Assembly: GCA_001275005.1 (NCBI GenBank)
Contig: JWZX01002705.1
Coordinates: forward strand, 1-11,910
Direction of reading: 5' to 3'
Length of the DNA: 11,910 bases
DNA from: Chrysochromulina tobinii
Lineage: Eukaryota > Haptophyta > Prymnesiales > Chrysochromulinaceae
Positions 6,727 to 11,910 of this stretch are shown one piece after another. The translations under genes were made by a program, and so were the position numbers. Each line of letters begins with the position of its first letter. Positions within the stretch are counted from its first letter, which is position 1. The notes beneath the pieces were generated by a model, which was given only the letters and a program-made list of their open reading frames with translations, searched no databases and had not been told where the DNA came from.

Positions 6727-7121
6727 GCGGTTGGGATTTAGTGCTCAGGAGGACGCTCAGGAACTCATTTAGAGGAGGTTGTGGTTTTGATACTGCGTGC
6801 TGCTGTTCAACACAACGCACATGCTCTCCGGACCCCCAAGCACGGGGGTTTTGATGTGGTCAAAAGTTCACGGCGGCGATTCGAAGGGGCGAGAGGGGGG
6901 GTCATGGGGGGTGGGGAGACGAACAGCTTCGAGCCTGCAGCCTCGCCCCCGGAGGCGAGCTAGCGAAATTGAGTTGCCCGAGCGAGCGAGTATTTAGTAC
7001 TTGTGTGGACCGAGGGGGGCGGAGCCGAACTTCGTTACGGTGTAGCGGACCGCGACGAAACTGTCTCACAACTATTTAGCGAGCGACGCGCGAGGTCAAC
7101 GCAGAGTGGCGCCTCGACGGA
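6727..7121. promoter_or_regulatory. Intergenic region with G-rich tract upstream of the ubiquitin gene
   Basis: It holds the 3' end of the dioxygenase transcript and the promoter of the ubiquitin gene. Four G runs of 4, 7, 6 and 4 at 6886-6916, with loops of 5, 4 and 1 nt, fit a G-quadruplex on the coding strand. TATTTAG at 7073-7079, about 45 bp before the ATG, is a possible weak TATA-like element; another copy is at 6990-6996. No gene is seen. Confidence 0.45.
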
Positions 7122-7532
7122 ATGGCGAGGCTCTTCCTTCTCGTGTCGCTGGTCTGCGCGAGTGTGGGCGCGTACCAGTCGCACGACAGGCCATCGCTGC
7201 TGCACGCGCGGCGCGTCGGTGCGGACGCGCTACATTGGGGAGTGAGCGAGAGCAACCGCGCTGTGCCGGAGCGCCTGCTTTCCCTGCGTGGTGGCAGCAG
7301 CCAGATCTTCATCAAGACGTTGTCGGGGAAGACGGTGACGGTGGACGTGGAGGAAGGCGATACGATCGCCGACGTTAAGGCCAAGATTCAGGACAAGGAG
7401 GGCATCCCGCCCAAGGAGCAGCGGCTCATCTTCGGCGGCAAGCAGCTTGACGACCGGAAGACCATTGGCGACTACGACATCGAGCAGGAGAGCACGATCC
7501 ATCTGGTGCTGCGGCTGCGAGGAGGCCAGTAG
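7122..7532 (+). CDS. Ubiquitin with signal peptide and transit-like leader (likely periplastidal ubiquitin)
   Basis: The protein has 136 residues. Residues 1-17 ([17 protein letters not shown]) are a clear signal peptide with Tyr next at +1. Residues 18-59 are Ser/Arg/His-rich with few acids, like a plastid transit peptide, ending LLSLRGGSS. Residues 60-135 are one ubiquitin unit, followed by a single extra Gln after GlyGly. K6, K11, K27, K29, K33 and K48 and the L8-I44-V70 patch with H68 are kept. Position 63 is Gln instead of Lys, Met1 is Ser, and about 22 of 76 positions differ from human ubiquitin. Cytosolic ubiquitin is nearly invariant, so this is a specialised paralogue. In algae with red-derived complex plastids such a ubiquitin serves the SELMA import machinery in the periplastidal compartment. 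Location here is inferred. Confidence 0.9.
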   Translation: MARLFLLVSLVCASVGAYQSHDRPSLLHARRVGADALHWGVSESNRAVPERLLSLRGGSSQIFIKTLSGKTVTVDVEEGDTIADVKAKIQDKEGIPPKEQRLIFGGKQLDDRKTIGDYDIEQESTIHLVLRLRGGQ

Positions 7533-7990
7533 AAGACGGACCGTGCGTTGCGTATGCCGACAGAGTATGTATCGCGTGGCCTACTCTCTGCAGCATGTAT
7601 CTGCTCACTGCTGCAGGCCGGTCATCCTGCCACCCATGTTTGAAGTATCTGATCCCAAACACTTAGTCAACAGTCTTGACTCTACGATGCGTAATGAAGC
7701 TGTCCGAGAGACTCTAGAAGAGTCGCAAATGTACATGTTGCGCGAGAGCTGGCGAGATTCATCTCGCACACCATCGCAGCACGTCGTTTTCATGGACGTG
7801 GTTGTTTTCCGCTGACGGACTCACGTCCAAAGTCGCGCGTGAGCGGACCACCGCGGCGCCGTCCCCGGGTGGTATATCTCGAGGTATGAGGTTTGGTTTC
7901 GCCCGAGGGGCTATTCACAGGAAGAGGTTTCACCGAGATGATCGGAGGTCATCGGTCAACACACAACGCGCGCGCGCAATCGCTCCGGTT
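7533..7990. other. Intergenic region between ubiquitin and GST genes
   Basis: No gene recognised. Two small perfect inverted repeats are present: GACTCT-AGA-AGAGTC at 7710-7724 and GCGAGAT-TC-ATCTCGC at 7752-7767, which may shape the 3' end of the ubiquitin transcript. The open frame upstream of the GST start (7802-7990) is Arg-rich, matches nothing I know and is probably 5' UTR. Confidence 0.45.
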
Positions 7991-8770
7991 ATGGAGCTCG
8001 TAGCTCGGCGTGACCTCATCTTGGTAGTGAGCGGCCTGGGGCTAGGCCTGGTCGCGCTGGGCCTGAGCCGATTGCGCCGGCGCCGCGTGGCCCGTGGGCA
8101 GCTTTGGGCGTCGCCGCTGACTACATGCAGCCGGCGTGCTATCGCCGCGTGCGTCGAGGCAGGTGCCGAATTCCGCTTCGTCCCTATCCACCTGGCCAAG
8201 GGTGAGCACAAGCTCCCACAATATGTCGCACTGCAGCCCTACGGCAAGGTGCCTGCGTGGCGAGATGCCGATGGCTTCGACCTTTTCGAATCTCGCGCCA
8301 TCATGCGCCACGTGGCGGAGGGTACACAACTCATCCCGACGGACGCGAAGGCGCTGGCGCTGATGGAGCAGTGGATCTCGGTGGAGTACTCGTACTTCTA
8401 CCCAGCGTTCATGCCCATCATGTACATGCGAGTGCTCAAAAAGGCGCCACTCGATGAGACGAAATGCCAGCAGCTGCGCACGGAGCTCGAGCCCACGCTG
8501 GACATGATGGAGGCGCACCTCAAGTTGAGCGGCCACCCATATTTGGCTTGCGGACAGTTTACGCTCGCCGACCTGACGTACCTGTGCTACTTCCAGGTCT
8601 TTGGCGCGGCGGGGCTCCAGGACGCGCTCGACAAGCGCCCGGCGCTCTCCCATTGGTGGTTACGATGCTCCGCGCGCCCCTCGTGGAAGTATACGGTCAG
8701 CCACGCCGTGGTCGCCGACTACGCTTGCACGTCAGATCCGCTCGGCCGTGCGAAGCCCTGGGACCCGTGA
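7991..8770 (+). CDS. Glutathione S-transferase, phi-like, with N-terminal membrane anchor
   Basis: The 259-residue protein would conjugate glutathione to electrophiles or reduce peroxides. I start at MELVARRDL because it directly precedes a hydrophobic helix (residues about 9-26, LILVVSGLGLGLVALGL), followed by basic RLRRRRVARG: a membrane anchor with positive-inside flank, or a targeting signal. The thioredoxin-like domain spans residues 37-115. LWASPLTTCSRR aligns with the plant phi active-site segment, placing T44 where phi enzymes have the catalytic Ser. GKVPAW carries the cis-Pro and LFESRAI the gamma-glutamyl-binding Glu-Ser. The all-helical C domain contains LACGQFTLADLTYL, the N-capping box region. 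The anchor is unusual since most phi GSTs are soluble. Family call is firm; class and site are less so. Confidence 0.88.
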   Translation: MELVARRDLILVVSGLGLGLVALGLSRLRRRRVARGQLWASPLTTCSRRAIAACVEAGAEFRFVPIHLAKGEHKLPQYVALQPYGKVPAWRDADGFDLFESRAIMRHVAEGTQLIPTDAKALALMEQWISVEYSYFYPAFMPIMYMRVLKKAPLDETKCQQLRTELEPTLDMMEAHLKLSGHPYLACGQFTLADLTYLCYFQVFGAAGLQDALDKRPALSHWWLRCSARPSWKYTVSHAVVADYACTSDPLGRAKPWDP

Positions 8771-8974
8771 GTGTGCCACAACCGGCGGGCGGGCGCAGCG
8801 GTCGTGGAACGGCAGAGCTCTTGGCGGTATCTTGCTGCAGCGCAATCACAAAGCAAGAACAAAGGCAAAGAGGCCAATAGAACATGGTAGAAGCCGTTTG
8901 GGAAGAAGAGTCCCCACGGATGAGGAAAGGAAGATTGCCTAATCGGGGATATTTGGTGCGCAAACCCACGAGCG

Positions 8975-10334
8975 ATGGTGTGCGCCCTGCCCATCTTGGC
9001 GGTCCTGCTTCTTGGCGTGCCGTCTAAGAATTCAGAAAAAATTGCGGACAACTCGGCGCATATTCTCGCAGCGTCGCTCGCCGAGGTCAAGCCGGAGCTT
9101 GGCGCGGCTGCTGGCTCCAAGGAAGCTCAGCCTAAACCGGCGCTGAAAGCACGCGCACCGGTACCGGTGCAACAGTCAAAGGAGGAAGCTCCGGCCAAAG
9201 GGGCGCCAGCACACGCACCGGCCACTATAGCGGCGACACGCGCCGAGGTGCTCGTCGTCGTCTCTGACCACGGAAGCGGCACGTCCACGTTCGACCAAAC
9301 TCTCAACGAGCACCCGTGCATGTTCAACGTGGGCGAGCCCTTTGGTCCCGGCGACATGCTGTGGTCGTCGAGCGAGGTCCCCGGGTGTACTAGCAAGGCC
9401 TTCTCAGACGCTATCTTCGACGCGAAGTCTGGCACACTGACCCACACGGAGAACCCAAAGCTCCAACGGGCGATCGAGACGGCGCGCATGAAGCTGCCTG
9501 GGAAGAAGCTCACCGCGATTGATACTCGCCCGCTGTACCATAACCTCCAGGACGACCTTGCCGACTTCTTTGTGCGCGTGCGCGACCTCGTCTGCAAGGG
9601 CGTGCCCGAAGACGTATGCCCAGCCAGCCATTGCACGATCTCGGTCAAAATGTTCCCGTCGTACGTATTCGGCGATACGAAAGGCCAGCAGACGAAAGAT
9701 GATGCTCCTGGCCCGTGCATTGAGGCGCAGAACGCGCAGGCGATGACGGCGTGGAAGGCCGCGCTGGCATCATTTGACAAGAGCCCCAAGATCGCGACGC
9801 TCCAGCTCAGGCGAAACGAGGTGGACAGGCAGTTCTCTTTCTTCCACAGGTTCACAGGGGTCGGGACACAGTTCGACTGCAGCATACCGCGCCCTCCCTT
9901 TGCGTTCGCGACCTGGGCGAAGAGCCACACCGACCTACAGTTGCAGTCGGAGGACTGCTGGGCGGAGCCCGACACGTGCGCTACGCCGAGCTCGAGACGG
10001 GCCTTGACGAATCTTCCCTCTGTTGATTTCTGAGGACCCCTTGATTGCCTCCCTCATCAGGTGCCTGAGCAAGGCCCTTAGGCTCGTAGGACTGAAGCCG
10101 TTGGGTGACGATGCGGCCAAGGACCTGACGAAATCCAACGAGAAGAACAAGTTCAGCCTCAGTGCGCACAGCAAGAGCTGCGCCACCGACGCTCTCGGTA
10201 TCTTTAAGAAGTTGCCGCATGCGGATGTGCAGATGATCGCGCACGCGCCCCAGCCAGACGGCACAGCAGCCGCTCCAGACGAGAGCCAAGAAGGCGAGGT
10301 GATGCGCCGTGTGGCTGAGCTGCTGATCATGTAA
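8975..10334 (+). CDS. Sulfotransferase-like protein, type II / lumenal, two exons, 424 residues
   Basis: Exon 1 is 8975-9975 and exon 2 is 10061-10334 (1275 nt with stop). The N-terminus MVCALPILAVLLLGVPS is a signal peptide or signal anchor, followed by a 70-residue Ala/Pro/Lys stalk. Residues 92-106 (VLVVVSDHGSGTSTF) fit the 5'-phosphosulfate loop of PAPS-dependent sulfotransferases, and HPCMFNVGEPF follows as in that family. Residues 273-291 (IATLQLRRNEVDRQFSFFH) fit the 3'-phosphate site (strand, R-N, then Ser). After splicing, SEDCWAEPDT-CLSKALRLVGLKP matches the usual family end. Many Cys suggest an oxidising compartment, probably the Golgi. The substrate is unknown, perhaps a glycan. 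The P-loop is atypical, so the family call is moderate. Confidence 0.7.
9976..10060 (+). other. Spliceosomal intron, 85 nt, of the sulfotransferase gene
   Basis: The donor is CCGACAC|GTGCGCTACG and the acceptor CCCTCATCAG|GTGCCTGAGC. Removal joins the two open frames in phase (frame 2 to frame 0) and restores the family-like C-terminus; retention stops at 10031-10033. Its last 20 nt, TTGATTGCCTCCCTCATCAG, are identical to the end of the methyltransferase intron at 2253-2338. A flanking exon copy is not obvious. Confidence 0.85.
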
Positions 10335-10762
10335 ACCCTTTTGCCTTTATGGCGGGGCCGCCCTGATCAAGCCGAACCTTGTGAAATCTAGTACGTACTT
10401 GTGTGCATTCGCCTCGGGGTGTGCCTGATGTGTGTGACTCGTGTGTGTATGCATGCAAGTGAAAACGAACGAGAACCAAGACGAGACCATTATGAAAAGA
10501 CGAGCGCGCGTGTGTTGGACGACGGTGACCCGGACAACGTTTCAGCAACGTTTGCCGAGAGCACCATAACAATACTGATCCACGTCGACCCGCGATCCTC
10601 CTGGATCTAAGCGTGTGAGTGTGTGCGGCGACTCCACTCTCACCTGGCATCATTCGGAGTTGACCATGATGCTCAAGCTGGTGGATTGCATGTCCATGTG
10701 CAACTGCAGCCGCCGACCCGACGTAGTCGATACGTGCGCGACGGCGCGGCACGACCGGAGTA
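10335..10762. other. 3' flank of the sulfotransferase gene, no gene recognised
   Basis: It contains GT-rich sequence around 10400-10460 (GTGTGTGACTCGTGTGTGTATG) and a short palindrome AGTACGTACT at 10390-10399. A minus-strand frame is open across 10327-10932, but it reads as a low-similarity shadow with no motif. Probably 3' UTR and spacer. Confidence 0.5.
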
Positions 10763-10780
10763 GAAACACCGCGGTGTTTC
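10763..10780. promoter_or_regulatory. 18-bp perfect palindrome GAAACACCGCGGTGTTTC
   Basis: The sequence equals its own reverse complement over 18 bases. It ends 27 bp before a TATAAA box. Such a site would suit a dimeric transcription factor. The factor and the gene it serves are unknown. Confidence 0.55.
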
Positions 10781-10807
10781 GTGTTGGGGCGAACATAGTC
10801 GTGAAGA

Positions 10808-10813
10808 TATAAA
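10808..10813 (+). promoter_or_regulatory. TATA box candidate (TATAAA)
   Basis: TATAAA sits in GATATAAACAC, downstream of the 18-bp palindrome and about 118 bp before an ATG at 10931. It is the clearest TATA element I found in this GC-rich window. The initiation site is not visible. Confidence 0.45.
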
Positions 10814-10930
10814 CACTCCGGAAGCGCTCGTATAAGGCGGGTATCGATGTCGACTATGCTGTCGGCAACCGGCCGCCGCCGCCCGAAGCAATTTCTCCGA
10901 ACTTCAGGCATGCTAACAGATTTTGTGGTC

Positions 10931-11017
10931 ATGGAATCTTCAGGTTTCGACGATCACGAGAAAACTTCTAGACAGCCGTCCGCCGACTGCCGATCGCCGT
11001 CTCCCCTGTCTCGATGA
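10931..11017 (+). CDS. Short ORF, 28 residues, possible uORF or first part of a broken small membrane protein
   Basis: It starts MESSGFDDHEKTSRQPSADC and is hydrophilic, Ser/Pro/Arg-rich. Its stop TGA (11015-11017) overlaps the next ATG (11014) as ATGA. It lies downstream of the palindrome and TATA box, which is the main reason to list it. I recognise no family; chance is a serious alternative. Confidence 0.25.
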   Translation: MESSGFDDHEKTSRQPSADCRSPSPLSR

Positions 11018-11175
11018 TCACGCTCGTTGTGGCTGGCGTCGTTGTCGCTTGCGCAATGGTCACCGAAGCCATGATTGCTGCAACGAAGCAGGGCTCACTG
11101 CCATGCTCACTGCGTGACTACGAGCGCCTTGAAGTTGCAGGTCATCCACCTGTATCAACCTGCGCCGACTCCTGA
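11014..11175 (+). CDS. Short ORF, 53 residues, with one membrane helix
   Basis: It begins MITLVVAGVVVACAMVTEAM: a strongly hydrophobic helix right at the N-terminus, followed by a short polar tail with three Cys in all. With the preceding ORF it would form a hydrophilic head plus membrane anchor if one frame slip or splice joined them. It is unassigned, with no homolog known to me. Confidence 0.3.
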   Translation: MITLVVAGVVVACAMVTEAMIAATKQGSLPCSLRDYERLEVAGHPPVSTCADS

Positions 11176-11910
11176 GACGGTGCGCGCCGACTACGCGCCG
11201 ACCATGCGACAGCAGGCCCGAGGCGCAGGCATCGCGCAACGATTGATACGTGGGGATTCTGGGGGAGCCGATTCGAAGGTGGAGGCGTCTATGACAGCGT
11301 CACGTGTTCTTGTTGCGCGATATTGGAAAGTGAGCACACGCCATGCAGCTGCGGGTACGTTCTTATGTAGGCGCGTGGTGTGGGCGTATAGTGTAGACGT
11401 GGTGTAGACGTGGTGTGGGCGAGGTGGTGTAGACGTCGTGACTAGTGTAGAAGTGCGGTCTGCAACCTATGCTTACTGCTTACTGTCTTATGCCACGCCA
11501 CACCGCCGCGGCGTGCGGTTCTGGGTCGGTGGTGAGCCCAGCCGATGCAGCCCGAGGCGCGCCCCTTTCGGCCCCTTTCGGGTGGCGTTCTGCACTTCCG
11601 ATGCCAAAGGATGATCCATCTTCCATGGGAAGATCCCGCCCACTTATTGTGAACAACTATGACCAAGGCCGTTCCGCCGTGTCAGGCAAAGCGAAGAGTC
11701 AAGACAGTGGAGAGAGAGGGGGCTCGGCGGACGGCGCACTGGGGGCAACCGGTCGCTTGAAACACGTCAACAATCAAGCACTTAAAAGCAAAAAGGATAC
11801 AGCTGTAACGAGAATGGGGATGTCGTGAGTGGCGTTGTAGACGTCATGGACTCGATAGTTCCAGACGGCTCTCCGGCCTTTATCGGCTCTCACAACCAGC
11901 CGGGCGATGA
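11176..11910. other. Unassigned right end of the window
   Basis: No confident gene. There is an open frame on + at 11469-11828 (ends GMS), rich in Ala, Ser and Gly with no motif, and a doubled 10-mer GCCCCTTTCG at 11561-11580. From an ATG at 11846 a frame (MDSIVPDGSPAFIG) stays open to the edge and could be the first exon of a next gene. It is only 21 codons, so support is weak. Confidence 0.35.
11371..11452 (+). repeat. Degenerate GTGTAGACGTGG / GTGTGGGCG tandem array
   Basis: GTGTAGACGT occurs three times (near 11391, 11403 and 11428), interspersed with GTGTGGGCG and a decayed GTGTAGAAGTG. A GTTGTAGACGT copy lies apart near 11834. It is a short, drifting minisatellite in unassigned sequence. 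Confidence 0.7.

Noticed and set aside
7302-7532. NEDD8 or another ubiquitin-like modifier instead of ubiquitin
   Set aside because: [28 protein letters not shown] and [10 protein letters not shown]-type residues, including R72, match ubiquitin rather than NEDD8 or SUMO.
10327-10932. 201-residue minus-strand ORF
   Set aside because: No motif, unusual His/Arg-rich composition, and it overlaps the sulfotransferase stop and promoter-like elements; likely a GC-rich shadow frame.

Overview
This window looks like nuclear DNA of a GC-rich, photosynthetic eukaryotic microalga with a complex plastid of red-algal origin. A haptophyte is the best guess; the clade is inferred, not proven. The reasons are spliced protein genes on both strands with short GT-AG introns, an animal/plant/fungal-type RNA methyltransferase, a prolyl-hydroxylase-like oxygenase, a phi-like glutathione transferase, and a divergent ubiquitin with a signal peptide and transit-like leader. 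That last gene is what is expected of the ubiquitin used for protein import across the periplastidal compartment.

Layout: (1) 1-2689, + strand: the 3' part of an NSUN2/Trm4-type tRNA/RNA cytosine-5 methyltransferase, entering from the left edge. It is cut by short introns and rich in internal tandem repeats, and two reading-frame joints coincide with homopolymer runs. (2) 2690-4502: a convergent intergenic stretch with a perfect 68-bp tandem duplication and a small fold-back (MITE-like) element flanked by 12-bp direct repeats. (3) 4503-5683, - strand: a two-exon, 325-residue coiled-coil protein whose intron is mostly a five-copy 30-bp minisatellite. It is divergent from (4) 5896-6726, + strand: a secreted or targeted 2-oxoglutarate/Fe(II) dioxygenase. 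(5) 7122-7532, +: leader-bearing ubiquitin. (6) 7991-8770, +: membrane-anchored glutathione S-transferase. (7) 8975-10334, +: two-exon lumenal sulfotransferase-like protein. (8) 10335-11910: mostly unassigned, with an 18-bp palindrome, a TATA box and very short ORFs.

The strongest structural signal is a family of introner-like introns. Two introns of the methyltransferase gene (75 and 86 nt) share a 53-nt core differing at only four positions, all transitions. Each is bounded by a 22-30 bp copy of the adjoining exon starting at the splice sites. The 85-nt intron of the sulfotransferase gene, in an unrelated gene more than 7 kb away, ends in the same 20 nt. A CTGATTGC-type motif recurs in the other introns, including the one on the minus strand. 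This suggests recent intron gain by a mobile or duplicative process. The genes do not form a pathway; they are neighbours in a compact genome.
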